NCBI RefSeq assembly: GCF_004342905.1
Contig: NZ_SMAN01000002.1
Location: 62,001-126,000 of the forward strand
DNA: 64,000 nucleotides
Source: Melghiribacillus thermohalophilus
GTDB lineage: Bacteria > Bacillota > Bacilli > Bacillales > Alkalibacillaceae
Direction: 5' to 3'
The notes beneath the pieces were generated by a model that ran no database searches, had not been told where the DNA came from, and was given only the letters and a program-made list of their open reading frames with translations. Shown here piece by piece: positions 1 through 11,449 of the stretch. Both the position numbers and the translations under genes were made by a program. Positions within the stretch are counted from its first letter, which is position 1. Every line of letters starts with the position of its first letter.

Positions 1-264
1 GAACATAAGGGCATTGAAGCATTTTTTGAAGCATGTGAAGCCCACAAAAAATTTCTGAACGAAACCGATGCGGGAAAACAAAAACGCAAAGAGCAGCTGA
101 CATACGAAGTCTATGAGCTGATGAGAGAAGAGCTGTGGAAAGATGTGGAACGTTTCATTGGGGATGACCCATCAAAAGAAATCGCCCTCCAGAAGGAAAA
201 CGATCCCTATCAATTAGCAAAAGAGTGGCTTTCAGAATGGAGAGAAAAAGGGGGCGGGAGCTAA
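1..264 (+). CDS. meaB: MeaB/ArgK-type GTPase, C-terminal end (partial)
   Basis: Only the last 87 codons are in the window; the gene starts upstream. The tail matches the C-terminal dimerisation helices of MeaB family G-proteins (a GIEAFFEACEAHKKFL-type helix followed by a highly charged helix). MeaB proteins load or protect the adenosylcobalamin cofactor of acyl-CoA mutases. The stop codon (262-264) directly touches the GTG start of the TetR gene, and the fused mutase icmF follows, so the three probably form one operon for branched-chain or odd-chain acyl-CoA metabolism. IcmF carries its own fused G-domain, so a separate MeaB is not strictly expected. The GTPase motifs are outside the window, so the call rests on the tail and the context. 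Confidence 0.6.
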   Translation, partial: EHKGIEAFFEACEAHKKFLNETDAGKQKRKEQLTYEVYELMREELWKDVERFIGDDPSKEIALQKENDPYQLAKEWLSEWREKGGGS

Positions 265-903
265 GTGGAAAAGAAAAAGGTGCCAACATCCATCAAGGAC
301 CAGCAATTAATTGAGAAACGGCGAAATCAAATGATCAAAGGGGCGGTTAATCTCTTTAAGGAAAAGGGATTCCATCGCACCACCACAAGGGAAATTGCGA
401 AAGCATCCGGCTTCAGTATCGGAACACTTTATGAGTATATCCGTACAAAAGAGGATGTTCTGTTCCTGGTCTGTGACTCGATCTATGAACGGGTTAAGGA
501 GCGGATGGAACAGGCCATCGATATGGAAAAACAGAGCATATCAAGCCTCAAAAATGCGGTCCGCTCGTATTTTCAGCTGATTGATGATATGCAGGATGAA
601 GTCATCGTCATGTACCAGGAAGTGAAATCCTTGCCGAAAGATGCACAGGAGTATGTAATGCAGAAAGAAAAGGACATGGTGCATATGCTGGAAAGGGTTA
701 TTCAAAATAGTCTGCCCTATGACTTATCAGATAAGGAAATTACGCTGATTGCCAACAACATTTTTGTGCAGGGGCAGATGTGGAGTTTCAGGAGATGGAT
801 TCTGCAAAAGGATTTTACCCTTGAAGAATATATTGAAAAACAGCTAAGTCTCCTGTTTCAAATGCTGAACCTTGATGAACATGTCACGAAAATAAAGGGA
901 TGA
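265..903 (+). CDS. TetR family transcriptional regulator
   Basis: 212 residues, GTG start directly after the preceding stop, which suggests translational coupling. The N-terminal helix-turn-helix (about residues 40-59, [20 protein letters not shown]) is typical of TetR proteins; the rest is a helical ligand-binding domain. It lies between a MeaB-type GTPase and the acyl-CoA mutase icmF, so a role as an acyl-CoA-responsive repressor of fatty or branched-chain acid catabolism is plausible. That role is inferred from context. No operator was identified because the promoter is upstream of the window. Confidence 0.85.
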   Translation: MEKKKVPTSIKDQQLIEKRRNQMIKGAVNLFKEKGFHRTTTREIAKASGFSIGTLYEYIRTKEDVLFLVCDSIYERVKERMEQAIDMEKQSISSLKNAVRSYFQLIDDMQDEVIVMYQEVKSLPKDAQEYVMQKEKDMVHMLERVIQNSLPYDLSDKEITLIANNIFVQGQMWSFRRWILQKDFTLEEYIEKQLSLLFQMLNLDEHVTKIKG

Positions 904-929
904 CATCACGAGGATGGGAGGAGAAACAA

Positions 930-3900
930 ATGACAAGAGAAGGTGTATATAGCCCGAATAATCCGGTGCGCTTCGTGACAGCATCCAGTCTGTTCGATGG
1001 TCATGATGCGTCCATTAATATCATGCGCCGGATCCTGCAGTCAAGCGGTGCAGAGGTCATTCATTTAGGGCATAACCGCTCGGTTGAGGAAGTGGTGAAT
1101 GCGGCTATTCAGGAGGATGTACAGGGAATAGCAGTATCTTCTTATCAGGGCGGACACATGGAATATTTTAAATATATGGTGGATCTTCTAAAGGAAAAAG
1201 GCGCCGGCCATATCCGCGTGTACGGAGGCGGCGGGGGAGTGATTATCCCTAAGGAAATTAAGGATCTCCATGAATATGGGGTTGCCCGAATTTTCTCACC
1301 AGATGATGGCCGGGAAATGGGTCTTCAGGGCATGATTAACCTCATGCTGGAAGAATGTGACTTCCAGACTCCGATTGATCTGGAAAAAGAAATGGAGCGC
1401 CTGAAGGACGGGGACCACCAGGCAATTGCCCGGCTAATTTCCTTTGTGGAAAATATGGATGAGGAAGCAAAAGATCAGACCGCGGCTATTAAGGAAATGG
1501 CAGCTTCACAGACTGCTGAAATTCCGGTTCTCGGGATCACAGGTACAGGCGGTGCTGGTAAAAGTTCATTGACCGACGAATTAATCCGCCGCTTTATTCA
1601 AGAAATTGACAACAAAAAAGTGGCGATTTTATCCGTTGACCCGACGAAAAAGAAATCCGGCGGAGCATTGCTTGGTGACCGGATCCGCATGAATGCCATT
1701 TTCCATGAACGGGTTTATATGCGGTCACTGGCAACCCGGGATTCCAAAAGCGAGCTTTCTAAGGCAATCAAGGATGCTATTGATGTAGTAAAAGCTGCTG
1801 GATTTGATTTTATTATCGTCGAAACAAGTGGAATCGGTCAGGGAGATGCGGAAATCACAGAAATCACCGACCTGTCGATGTATGTGATGACCAGTGAATT
1901 TGGGGCTCCGTCACAGCTAGAAAAAATTGATATGATTGACTTCGCTGACTTTATCGTGATCAATAAATTTGAACAAAAAGGTTCAGAAGATGCATTGAAC
2001 CAGGTAAGAAAACAGTATCAGCGGAGCCATATGCTGTTTGATGCTGACCTGGAGGAAATGCCGGTATACGGCACTATTGCCAGCCAGTTCAATGATCCTG
2101 GCACCAATACCCTGTTTGCAGCCATCATTGACAAACTGAATGAAACATACAGCTGGAATGAAACCACATCCTTTACGGAAAAAGAACTGGTTGAGAAGAA
2201 AAATCTGATCATCCCAAACGAACGCCGCCACTATTTGCGTGAAATTGTGGAAACGGTTCGGAATTACCATGAAGATGCGGAAAAACAGAGTGAAGCGGCC
2301 CGCAAACTGTACCAGCTGAAAGGCACACAGGAAGAAATGGAAAGCGAAAAGGCCAGAGAAGAAGTCGAAGCCTTAATTGAAAAATATGAGAAACAAATTG
2401 ATGAGGAAAACAAAAAGCTTCTCGAAAAATGGGATGAAATGAAGAAGCAGTACCAGCAGGATCAAATGACTTACAAAGTACGGGATAAAGAAATTACGAT
2501 GGACCTGAACACTGAAAGCCTGGCCGGGCTGAAGATCCCTAAAGTAGCGATGCCGAGTTACCATGACTGGGGCGATCGCCTGCTGTGGCTATTAAAGGAA
2601 AACGTGCCAGGTGCATTCCCGTTTACCGCCGGTGTATTCCCGTTCAAGCGGAAAGGTGAAGATCCAAAACGTCAATTTGCCGGAGAAGGGACGCCGGAAC
2701 GCACCAACAGGCGTTTCCACTACCTGTGTAAAGATGATCCGGCGAAACGCCTGAGTACGGCTTTTGACTCCGTTACCCTGTACGGTCAGGATCCGGATGA
2801 GCGCCCTGACATTTACGGTAAAATCGGGGAAAGTGGCGTCAGTGTATGTACACTGGATGACATGAAGAGACTGTATGACGGTTTTGATCTGTGTGATCCA
2901 ATGACTTCCGTCTCCATGACCATCAACGGTCCTGCACCGATTATTCTGGCGATGTTCTTTAACACAGCCATTGATCAGCAGGTAGAAAAGTTCAAACAAG
3001 AGCGTGGCCGTGAGCCAAATGCCGAAGAATATGAACGCATCAAAGAAGAAACCCTTTCTGTTGTAAGGGGTACGGTTCAGGCCGATATCCTGAAAGAAGA
3101 TCAGGGGCAGAACACCTGTATCTTCTCTACGGAATTTGCCCTGAGAATGATGGGGGACATCCAGCAATATTTCATCGACCACAACGTCAGAAACTACTAC
3201 TCTGTTTCGATTTCCGGCTATCATATTGCAGAAGCTGGAGCGAACCCGATTACGCAGCTTGCCTTTACACTGGCGAATGGCTTTACGTATGTGGAATATT
3301 ACCGCAGCCGGGGCATGGATATTAATAAATTTGCACCAAACCTGTCCTTCTTCTTCTCCAATGGCCTTGATCCGGAATATACCGTCATCGGACGGGTAGC
3401 CCGTCGTATCTGGTCCATTGTCATGCGGGATAAATATGGTGCTAATGAGCGAAGCCAGAAGCTGAAATATCATATTCAGACATCCGGCCGGTCTTTACAC
3501 GCTCAGGAAATCGACTTCAATGATATTCGCACCACATTGCAGGCACTGATCGCCATTCAGGATAACTGTAACTCCCTGCATACGAATGCGTATGACGAAG
3601 CGATTACCACACCGACTGAGCAGTCCGTACGCCGTGCGATGGCGATTCAGATGATTATTAATAAAGAATTCGGTCTAACCAAGAATGAAAACTCCCTGCA
3701 GGGTTCATTCATTGTCGAAATGCTCACAGATATGGTTGAAGAAGCGGTATTGAAAGAGTTTGAACGGATCAATGACCGCGGCGGTGTACTTGGAGCCATG
3801 GAACGACAGTATCAGCGGGGTAAAATTCAGGAAGAATCCATGTACTATGAAGGCAAAAAACATTCAGGAGAACTGCCGATTATTGGCGTAAACACGTACC

Positions 3901-4172
3901 TGAATCCGAACCCGCCATCCGAAGATGAGATAAACTCGATGGAACTGGCCCGGGCATCCAAAGAAGAAAAAGATAAGCAAATTGAGAACCTGCGCAAGTT
4001 CCAGAAAGAGCATGAGCATGAAGCAAAAGAAGCCCTGGAGCGTCTGAAACAAGTAGCAAGAACAGGCGGAAATATTTTTGATGAACTGATGGATACAGTC
4101 CGGGTGGCAAGCCTGGGACAGATCACTAACGCCCTTTATGAAGTGGGCGGACAATACCGCCGGAACATGTAA
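930..4172 (+). CDS. icmF: Fused isobutyryl-CoA mutase IcmF
   Basis: About 1080 residues, the usual IcmF length. Order of domains: B12-binding domain with DGHDAS near residues 23-28, MeaB-like G-domain with P-loop GTGGAGKSS near 205-213 and NKFE near 345, then a mutase TIM barrel from about 550 to the end. The substrate loop has Phe (AGVFPFKR) where methylmalonyl-CoA mutase has Tyr, which fits isobutyryl-CoA/n-butyryl-CoA interconversion. The cytosolic enzyme needs adenosylcobalamin and GTP. I chose ATG 930 because GGGAGGAG lies 7 bases upstream; an earlier ATG at 900 overlaps the previous stop and has no good ribosome binding site. Confidence 0.95.
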   Translation: MTREGVYSPNNPVRFVTASSLFDGHDASINIMRRILQSSGAEVIHLGHNRSVEEVVNAAIQEDVQGIAVSSYQGGHMEYFKYMVDLLKEKGAGHIRVYGGGGGVIIPKEIKDLHEYGVARIFSPDDGREMGLQGMINLMLEECDFQTPIDLEKEMERLKDGDHQAIARLISFVENMDEEAKDQTAAIKEMAASQTAEIPVLGITGTGGAGKSSLTDELIRRFIQEIDNKKVAILSVDPTKKKSGGALLGDRIRMNAIFHERVYMRSLATRDSKSELSKAIKDAIDVVKAAGFDFIIVETSGIGQGDAEITEITDLSMYVMTSEFGAPSQLEKIDMIDFADFIVINKFEQKGSEDALNQVRKQYQRSHMLFDADLEEMPVYGTIASQFNDPGTNTLFAAIIDKLNETYSWNETTSFTEKELVEKKNLIIPNERRHYLREIVETVRNYHEDAEKQSEAARKLYQLKGTQEEMESEKAREEVEALIEKYEKQIDEENKKLLEKWDEMKKQYQQDQMTYKVRDKEITMDLNTESLAGLKIPKVAMPSYHDWGDRLLWLLKENVPGAFPFTAGVFPFKRKGEDPKRQFAGEGTPERTNRRFHYLCKDDPAKRLSTAFDSVTLYGQDPDERPDIYGKIGESGVSVCTLDDMKRLYDGFDLCDPMTSVSMTINGPAPIILAMFFNTAIDQQVEKFKQERGREPNAEEYERIKEETLSVVRGTVQADILKEDQGQNTCIFSTEFALRMMGDIQQYFIDHNVRNYYSVSISGYHIAEAGANPITQLAFTLANGFTYVEYYRSRGMDINKFAPNLSFFFSNGLDPEYTVIGRVARRIWSIVMRDKYGANERSQKLKYHIQTSGRSLHAQEIDFNDIRTTLQALIAIQDNCNSLHTNAYDEAITTPTEQSVRRAMAIQMIINKEFGLTKNENSLQGSFIVEMLTDMVEEAVLKEFERINDRGGVLGAMERQYQRGKIQEESMYYEGKKHSGELPIIGVNTYLNPNPPSEDEINSMELARASKEEKDKQIENLRKFQKEHEHEAKEALERLKQVARTGGNIFDELMDTVRVASLGQITNALYEVGGQYRRNM

Positions 4173-4178
4173 AGATGG

Positions 4179-4215
4179 AAAAGGAGAAAATCGAAATCTG
4201 ATTTTCTCCTTTTTT
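4179..4215 (+). terminator. Rho-independent terminator after icmF
   Basis: Perfect 14-bp stem (4179-4192 with 4200-4213), 7-base loop, running into a T-rich tract. It closes the meaB-tetR-icmF unit. Confidence 0.9.
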
Positions 4216-4384
4216 ATTGAGTTTCAATCTCTTGCACCAATGATTCTGAACGCCCCTTCGATTAATCGGTCGGTTTTCTTCACCCAGCCTTCTAACAACC
4301 TCCTTTAAGAAACTCACGATTTTTCAGAAATCCATGAAGCAGAATTTATTATTTAAACAGATTTACAAATTTTATTTTATATTA

Positions 4385-4426
4385 TAACATTTGATATATA
4401 ACACTTGATACATAACATAAGATTTT
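4385..4426 (+). promoter_or_regulatory. AT-rich direct repeats upstream of tetR (candidate operator)
   Basis: The 282-base gap after icmF holds the terminator and then an AT-rich stretch. Here a 14-bp unit (taacatttgatata / taacacttgataca / taacataagatttt) recurs about three times in tandem, just before the TetR gene start at 4455. Repeats in this place could bind the adjacent TetR protein, although TetR operators are usually inverted repeats. No clear -35/-10 pair was assigned. Confidence 0.35.
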
Positions 4427-4454
4427 TAATATCATTCTGCAGAGGAGGGATGTT

Positions 4455-5021
4455 ATGCCGCCCAAAAAGAAGTTTTCCAGGGATCAAATCATCGAGGCAG
4501 CTTTTGAAATTGCCCGAACAGAAGGAATAGACGGCGTAACAATACGAAAGGTTGCTGACAGACTAAACAGTTCGATTGCTCCGGTTTACGTTAATTTTAA
4601 AGATGTAAGGGAGCTGAAAAAGGAAATTGTGAACAAGATCGTCGAGTTAAGCTACAGGCTGTTAAAGGAAGAGGATTCAGGAAGCCCATTTTATGATATT
4701 GGGGCTGCCAGCCTGCGATTTGCAAAGGAATATCCGGTACTTTTTCAGGACTTCATCACAAAGCAAAATGAATATCTGGAAACGTATAATCAGGAAATGG
4801 ACAGCGAACTAGTTGAACATATGAAAAGAGATCCGGACCTGAATGGGTTTCAGGACAGAGAGCTTTCCATGATTTTATTAAAAATGAGGATATTCACAGT
4901 CGGACTATCTACGATGTTAGCCAATGATTTGCTTCCAGGAAATCTAGATGAGGAAAGGGCTATGGAGATATTATATTCAACTGGTGAAGACCTTCTTGTT
5001 TCAGCGCGCAGGAAAAAATAA
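4455..5021 (+). CDS. TetR family transcriptional regulator
   Basis: 188 residues; ATG preceded by GAGGAGGGA. Residues 1-60 form a TetR-type helix-turn-helix (VTIRKVADRLNSSIAPVYVN), followed by a helical ligand-binding domain of unknown specificity. The gene is 15 bases upstream of a serine hydrolase gene and probably co-transcribed with it, so it may control that gene and itself. An AT-rich direct repeat lies just upstream. The effector is unknown. Confidence 0.85.
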   Translation: MPPKKKFSRDQIIEAAFEIARTEGIDGVTIRKVADRLNSSIAPVYVNFKDVRELKKEIVNKIVELSYRLLKEEDSGSPFYDIGAASLRFAKEYPVLFQDFITKQNEYLETYNQEMDSELVEHMKRDPDLNGFQDRELSMILLKMRIFTVGLSTMLANDLLPGNLDEERAMEILYSTGEDLLVSARRKK

Positions 5022-5036
5022 GGGGAGGGAAACAAC

Positions 5037-6146
5037 ATGGGGAAGGAGAACATACATCATGCCTTAGAAAGACGATTCAGGCAAAAAATTAAAAAGGATA
5101 AACATATTCACAACGCTTGTTTGCTAGTTCATTCAGAAAAACTGGGAGTCCATCTGAAAGTGGCTGAATGTTCTTCGGAAGATGGGACGGTCCATCCGGA
5201 TCAACCCGTTTACATTGCCAGTGCCGGGAAACTGTTTACGGCTGTATTGACCGGGATCCTTGTGGAACAGAATTTGCTGTCATTTGAAGATTCAGTTGTC
5301 TCCTATCTCAAACCAGATCTCGTTAACCGTTTACACGTTTATAAAGGAAGAGAATATACAAAGGATATTCAAATCAAACATTTACTTAATCATACGTCAG
5401 GGCTGCCTGACTTTTTTGAAGACAGACCTAGAAAAGGGAAACCTATGATCAGACTCCTATTGGATGAATCATCCCGCTTCTGGAAACCGGAAGAGGTCGT
5501 TCAGTGGAGCAAGGAACATTTAGACCCCCATTTTCCGCCTGGTGAGGGATTCCATTATTCAGATACTGGCTATCATCTATTAGGAATGGTAATTGAACAA
5601 ATCACCTCCATGCCATTCCATCAAGTATTGCAAGAATATATTTTTGCCCCATTAGGCATGTATCATTCCTTTTTGCTGCAACATTCAAATCCGCTCAAGA
5701 GAAATCTTTACCCTATGGCCGACATTTTTGTTCATAAGACAGCTGTAACACACTACCGCAGTCTAAGTATCGATTATGCAGGCGGCGGTATTGTCGCTCC
5801 CCTGGAAGACCTATTAACATTCATGAAAGCACTGGTCAATTACAATTTGCTCACCAAGGAGACAATGGCTAACATGAAAGACTGGGCTAAATTTTCCACC
5901 GTTATTGAGTACGGCTATGGAATGATGAGGTTTAAAACAATCCCCATATTAATGCCTAAAAAGTTTCATGTCTGGGGAAATGCGGGTATAACCGGATCTT
6001 TTATGTTTTACCATCCTGAAATGGATGCTTATTTGATCGGGAGTTTAAATCAGTTTCGGTATCACCGAAAAGGGATCCGGCTGATGTTCAAAATGATCCA
6101 TGAACTGTCTAAGTCAACGAATGATGAAAACATATGTAAAGCATAA
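5037..6146 (+). CDS. Beta-lactamase-family serine hydrolase (class C / DD-peptidase-like)
   Basis: 369 residues. Catalytic motifs of the serine beta-lactamase-like family are visible: SxxK as SAGK near residues 62-65, HTSG near 118, YSD (in place of YxN) near 173, and GNAG near 314 at the KTG/HxG position. There is no obvious signal peptide, so it may act in the cytosol as an esterase rather than on the cell wall; substrate unknown. Start ATG is preceded by AGGGGAGGGA. It is the second gene of a two-gene unit with a TetR regulator. Confidence 0.85.
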   Translation: MGKENIHHALERRFRQKIKKDKHIHNACLLVHSEKLGVHLKVAECSSEDGTVHPDQPVYIASAGKLFTAVLTGILVEQNLLSFEDSVVSYLKPDLVNRLHVYKGREYTKDIQIKHLLNHTSGLPDFFEDRPRKGKPMIRLLLDESSRFWKPEEVVQWSKEHLDPHFPPGEGFHYSDTGYHLLGMVIEQITSMPFHQVLQEYIFAPLGMYHSFLLQHSNPLKRNLYPMADIFVHKTAVTHYRSLSIDYAGGGIVAPLEDLLTFMKALVNYNLLTKETMANMKDWAKFSTVIEYGYGMMRFKTIPILMPKKFHVWGNAGITGSFMFYHPEMDAYLIGSLNQFRYHRKGIRLMFKMIHELSKSTNDENICKA

Positions 6147-6417
6147 CCATGCGAAAAGAGAAGCGCAAAAAAGGAAGAAATATCTTGACCGACAGCCGAC
6201 CATTTCTTATACTTTAAGGAGCTCAACAAGAATCGGCAAAAGAGAATGTTTACATCCATCTTGAATGCGTTTGATTCAGGGATCTATTGATCGGGTGTTT
6301 CGCATATTCATGTGGCATATTTACAATCGTATTATATATAATGTAAGGTATGGTTAGAATAGTTCGCGTAGGTAAAGAATTGTCGATGATAAATAGTTGG
6401 AAAAGGGAGTGCTGGTC

Positions 6418-6963
6418 GTGAGCTTGGAAAAATATACCCAGGAAGAATTAGCTGAAATGTCGATGATCAATCTAGCCATGGAAATATTGCTTGAAGAGAA
6501 AAAGGCTATGGATTTTAAAGAAATTTTTGAAAAAATAGCAGAATTAAAAGGATTGTCTGAAGAAGAAAAAGCGGAACTCATCGCTCAATTTTACACGGAT
6601 TTGAATATTGACGGCCGGTTTATGACCGTGGGGTCGAATCTATGGGGATTGAAACGCTGGTATCCTGTAGACCAGATAGAGGAAGACCTGACTCCTGCGG
6701 TAGGCAAAAAGAAGAAGAAGAAAAAGCCTAAGAAAAAAGTGGAAGAAGATTTTGATGAGATTGATGAAGAAGACCTTCTTGACGATGATATTGATGAGGA
6801 AGATTTTGCTGATGATGAAGATTTTGACGATGATTACGACGAAGAGGATGACGTAGATGATCTAGATGATGATCTAGAAGATCAGCTGGATGAAGATATG
6901 GATGATGATGTTGTCAGCGATGATGAAGACATCGATTTTGACGATGAAAATGAAGATATTTGA
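6418..6963 (+). CDS. rpoE: DNA-directed RNA polymerase delta subunit
   Basis: 181 residues. An N-terminal HARE-HTH domain (about 1-90, with YTDLNIDGRF and WGLKRWYP) is followed by a run of lysines near 98-108 and then a tail almost entirely of Asp and Glu. This is the delta subunit architecture of Gram-positive bacteria. Delta raises specificity and recycling of RNA polymerase. I chose GTG 6418 because the protein then starts like the family (SLEKYTQEEL) and GGGAG lies 8 bases upstream; a TTG at 6397 would add seven untypical residues. A TATAAT at 6337-6342 may be its -10 box but lacks a good -35. The position directly before pyrG is conserved. Confidence 0.95.
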   Translation: MSLEKYTQEELAEMSMINLAMEILLEEKKAMDFKEIFEKIAELKGLSEEEKAELIAQFYTDLNIDGRFMTVGSNLWGLKRWYPVDQIEEDLTPAVGKKKKKKKPKKKVEEDFDEIDEEDLLDDDIDEEDFADDEDFDDDYDEEDDVDDLDDDLEDQLDEDMDDDVVSDDEDIDFDDENEDI

Positions 6964-6965
6964 AC

Positions 6966-6994
6966 TTGACTTATTCCCCATAAATCAGTAATAT
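6966..6994 (+). promoter_or_regulatory. SigA promoter of pyrG
   Basis: TTGACT (6966-6971), 17-base spacer, TAATAT (6989-6994). A start about 8 bases downstream falls on GGGCTC at 7002, the type of initiating sequence used by the CTP-sensing pyrG leader of Bacillus. Confidence 0.75.
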
Positions 6995-7001
6995 TTTATT
7001 T

Positions 7002-7057
7002 GGGCTCTTTCAAATTGATTTACAAGCGCTCCCGGAAATCGGGTGCGCTTTTCTTAT
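7002..7057 (+). promoter_or_regulatory. pyrG leader with CTP-responsive attenuator
   Basis: The predicted transcript begins GGGCUC. About 20 bases later comes a hairpin (7024-7034 with 7040-7050; core CUCCCG) followed by TTTTCTTATTT. In B. subtilis, low CTP makes polymerase stutter and add G residues at the start; the poly-G end pairs with the C-rich side of the terminator and prevents termination. The same parts are visible here. The hairpin may also end rpoE transcripts. A weaker hairpin with loop T5 lies at 7122-7140. Confidence 0.7.
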
Positions 7058-7101
7058 TTATTTTTTAATTTTTAACCGTGTATAAGTTTAAAGTGGTGTA
7101 A

Positions 7102-8820
<1,719 letters not shown>

Positions 8821-8827
8821 GCATGCA

Positions 8828-8859
8828 AAAGCCCCTTTCCCGGAAGGGGCTTTATATTT
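8828..8859 (+). terminator. Rho-independent terminator after pyrG
   Basis: Perfect 10-bp stem (aaagcccctt 8828-8837 with 8844-8853), 6-base loop, then T-rich sequence. Confidence 0.9.
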
Positions 8860-8915
8860 TTTACAAGATATTTCAGCATGCGATCAATCCATATGGTAAA
8901 AAACACTTGGATAAA

Positions 8916-8945
8916 GAAGGAAATACAGGAAAGCTTATCGAATAA
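8916..8945 (+). promoter_or_regulatory. SigH promoter of spo0F
   Basis: GAAGGAAAT (8916-8924), 12-base spacer, ATCGAATAA (8937-8945). This fits the SigH consensus RNAGGAWWW-N11-12-RNNGAATWW at every defined position. spo0F is a known SigH target in B. subtilis. Confidence 0.8.
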
Positions 8946-8985
8946 TTACATACAGAGGGATAAATTTTAGAGATAGGTGAGGTTT

Positions 8986-9357
8986 ATGTCGAATAGAAAA
9001 AAAACGGTATATATTGTTGACGATCAGTTGGGGATTCAGCTTCTGCTCAAAGAAATCATTTCAAATGAAGGGTATCAAACTGAAACCTTCGAAACGGCAA
9101 AAGACGCAATTGAACGCATACATATAAAAAAGCCTGACCTTTTGTTTGTCGATTATAAATTGCCTTTGATGTCTGGTGTGGAAATGGTACAAAAATTAGA
9201 GGAAATGGAAGCAGATTGTCCAATCATCATGATGACAGGATTATCAGAAGATGAAGTCAAGAAAAACGTCAAAACCGATCGGGTTAAAGAAGTGTTGCTA
9301 AAACCGTTTAATATTGAGGAAGTGAAAAAAATCTTAAAAAAATATGCCGGGGAATGA
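8986..9357 (+). CDS. spo0F: Sporulation phosphorelay response regulator Spo0F
   Basis: 123-residue single receiver domain with no output domain, as expected. Acidic pair at 11-12 (IVDDQ), phospho-acceptor Asp near 56 (DYKLPLMSG), Thr near 84 (MTG) and Lys near 106 (LLKPF). Spo0F takes phosphate from sporulation kinases and passes it to Spo0B and then Spo0A. ATG 8986 is preferred over an in-frame GTG at 8977 because AGGTGA sits upstream of it. The start codon overlaps TGTCGAA (8987-8993), an exact Spo0A box, so Spo0A could bind there; one exact 7-mer may be chance. Confidence 0.95.
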   Translation: MSNRKKTVYIVDDQLGIQLLLKEIISNEGYQTETFETAKDAIERIHIKKPDLLFVDYKLPLMSGVEMVQKLEEMEADCPIIMMTGLSEDEVKKNVKTDRVKEVLLKPFNIEEVKKILKKYAGE

Positions 9358-9437
9358 AGGGACTTGCATAAGCCTAAACCATGGGAGATGTCGTTTTTTC
9401 CTTTTGATTCAATCCCTAAAATGAATGAATAAGATTT

Positions 9438-9474
9438 AAACCCTTGCATGAATCATATGCAGGGGTTTTTCTCT
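9438..9474 (+). terminator. Rho-independent terminator after spo0F
   Basis: 12-bp stem with one G-T pair (9438-9449 with 9457-9468), 7-base loop, followed by TTTTTCTC. Confidence 0.88.
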
Positions 9475-9783
9475 TGAAACATCAGCGTCTGGTTTGTCCG
9501 TCCTTTCGAATATGATGCATATTCTGTAACCAGGAAAACTTTATCTTTTCAGGTATGGTTGATTCAATCTTCAGAAACAATAAATTCAGTCACGTACGGA
9601 TACAGGATGGATACAATATCGTATAGAGGATGATCAACTCCATCCTTTGTCCTCACGATGATATCCTTTTGTTGCATGAGGGTGGTGTACTTGGTATGCT
9701 ATGTATGTGTAACCATGCTCTATTACATATATGATCATCTCATTAGGATGATCGTACGTATAGAAGAAAAGGAGGATATTTTC
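9475..9783 (+). promoter_or_regulatory. Upstream region of fbaA, with small inverted repeat
   Basis: About 310 bases without a gene. GATCATC (9733-9739) and GATGATC (9747-9753) form a 7-bp inverted repeat about 30 bases before the fbaA start; a related aggatgatc occurs near 9627. The region must hold the fbaA promoter but no convincing -35/-10 pair was found. The open frame running upstream of fbaA from 9658 is not thought to be translated. Confidence 0.35.
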
Positions 9784-10647
9784 ATGCCGTTGGTATCGAT
9801 GAAAGAAATGTTACAAACAGCAAAAGATCAGGGTTATGCCGTTGGTCAGTTTAATGTGAACAACCTCGAATATGCCCAGGCGATTTTGCAGGCTGCAGAA
9901 GAAGAGAAATCTCCAGTCATTCTGGGTGTTTCAGAAGGTGCAGCCCGCTACATGGGAGGGTTTAAAGTTGCCGTAGCCATCACAAAATCCTTGATGGAAG
10001 AATACGGAACAACTGTACCCGTTGCTATTCATCTTGATCACGGTTCCAGCTTCGAAAAATGTGCAGAAGCCATTCATGCCGGGTTTACCTCTGTTATGAT
10101 CGATGGCTCCCACCTGCCACTAGAAGAAAACATTTCCCTTACTAAAAAAGTTGTGGAGCTTGCTCATATTCACGGCGTGTCCGTCGAAGCAGAATTAGGA
10201 CGGATTGGTGGTCAGGAAGATGATGTGATCGTAGAAGATGCCGAACAGGCATATGCGATTCCATCCGAATGTGAACGGCTGGTAAAAGAAACCAGCGTCG
10301 ACTGTTTCGCACCTGCATTGGGTTCTGTTCACGGTCCTTATAAGGGAGAACCCAACCTAGGTTTTGATCGCATGGAAGAAATTATGCACCTGACAGGTGT
10401 TCCCCTGGTTCTTCATGGAGGTACGGGAATCCCGACAAAGGATATTCAAAAAGCGATTTCCCTTGGAACAGCAAAAATTAATGTGAACACTGAAAATCAA
10501 ATGGCACAGGCCAGAACGGTACGCAAAATTCTGGATGAGAAGCCTGATCTATATGATCCGCGTAAATATTTGGGTCCAGGCCGTGACACAATCAAGGAAA
10601 CGGTAATCGGCAAAATGCGTGAATTTGGTTCTTCCAATAAAGCATAA
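9784..10647 (+). CDS. fbaA: Class II fructose-1,6-bisphosphate aldolase
   Basis: 287 residues. Class II hallmarks: IHLDHG with a zinc-ligand His, [10 protein letters not shown], and HGGTGIP. It cleaves fructose 1,6-bisphosphate to dihydroxyacetone phosphate and glyceraldehyde 3-phosphate in glycolysis and runs in reverse in gluconeogenesis, fitting the nearby FBPase glpX. The start ATG 9784 has AAAGGAGG upstream. Confidence 0.96.
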   Translation: MPLVSMKEMLQTAKDQGYAVGQFNVNNLEYAQAILQAAEEEKSPVILGVSEGAARYMGGFKVAVAITKSLMEEYGTTVPVAIHLDHGSSFEKCAEAIHAGFTSVMIDGSHLPLEENISLTKKVVELAHIHGVSVEAELGRIGGQEDDVIVEDAEQAYAIPSECERLVKETSVDCFAPALGSVHGPYKGEPNLGFDRMEEIMHLTGVPLVLHGGTGIPTKDIQKAISLGTAKINVNTENQMAQARTVRKILDEKPDLYDPRKYLGPGRDTIKETVIGKMREFGSSNKA

Positions 10648-10740
10648 ATCATGGACAATTGTCTTATGCAGGAAGGTTTTTTATGGTTCCATCTCAACTA
10701 GCTCATAAACGAATGACTGAAAAATAGGGAGGTAACTTTC

Positions 10741-11388
10741 TTGAAATTTTTTATAGACACTGCCAATATTGAAGAAATTCGTGAGGCAAATGCTCTTGGT
10801 ATTTTATCCGGAGTTACCACGAATCCGAGCCTCGTTGCTAAGGAAAATGTATCTTTTCATGACCGCTTAAAAGAAATCACCCGGGAAGTAGATGGGTCTG
10901 TGAGTGCTGAGGTGATCTCTGAAGATGCAGAAGGCATGTTAAAAGAAGCTGAAGAACTCGCAGCTATTTCCCCAAACATCACCATTAAAGTGCCGATGAC
11001 TTTAGAAGGGTTAAAAGCGGTCAAACAGTTAAGTGACAAAAACATTAAAACCAATGTGACACTCATTTTCTCAGCTAACCAGGCACTGCTGGCTGCACGT
11101 GCAGGAGCCACATATGTATCACCTTTCTTAGGCCGCCTTGATGATATCGGGCATGACGGAATGACATTAATTGCCCAGATTTCTGAAATTTTCACACGTC
11201 ACCAAATTGATACGGAAATCATCGCAGCTTCCATTCGTCACCCCATGCATGTAACAGAAGCCGCCATAAACGGTGCACATATCGCCACTGTTCCATTTAA
11301 AGTGTTAAAACAGCTGGTTAAACATCCGCTTACCGATCAGGGCATCGAGAAATTTTTAGCTGACTGGAATAAGCAAAAACAGGCATGA
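10741..11388 (+). CDS. tal: Transaldolase (small, Fsa/TalC-like)
   Basis: 215 residues, the short transaldolase type (B. subtilis YwjH). FIDTAN at the N-terminus, TTNPSL near 26, and the Schiff-base lysine K83 in TIKVPM. It moves a dihydroxyacetone unit between sugar phosphates in the pentose phosphate pathway. TTG start at 10741 with GGGAGG upstream. It follows fbaA by about 90 bases, in the conserved order fbaA-tal-murAB. Confidence 0.94.
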   Translation: MKFFIDTANIEEIREANALGILSGVTTNPSLVAKENVSFHDRLKEITREVDGSVSAEVISEDAEGMLKEAEELAAISPNITIKVPMTLEGLKAVKQLSDKNIKTNVTLIFSANQALLAARAGATYVSPFLGRLDDIGHDGMTLIAQISEIFTRHQIDTEIIAASIRHPMHVTEAAINGAHIATVPFKVLKQLVKHPLTDQGIEKFLADWNKQKQA

Positions 11389-11449
11389 TTTCACCATCAG
11401 TCGCACAAGCTATGGATAAAGACTTTTTTCCATGATAGGAGAGTTCCAG

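Noticed and set aside
2592-3473. 293-codon antisense frame inside icmF
   Set aside because: Shadow of a strongly coding gene; no start signal or recognisable protein.
9658-9783. 42-codon N-terminal extension of the aldolase frame
   Set aside because: The aldolase family starts at 9784, where a strong ribosome binding site lies; the extension covers the promoter region.
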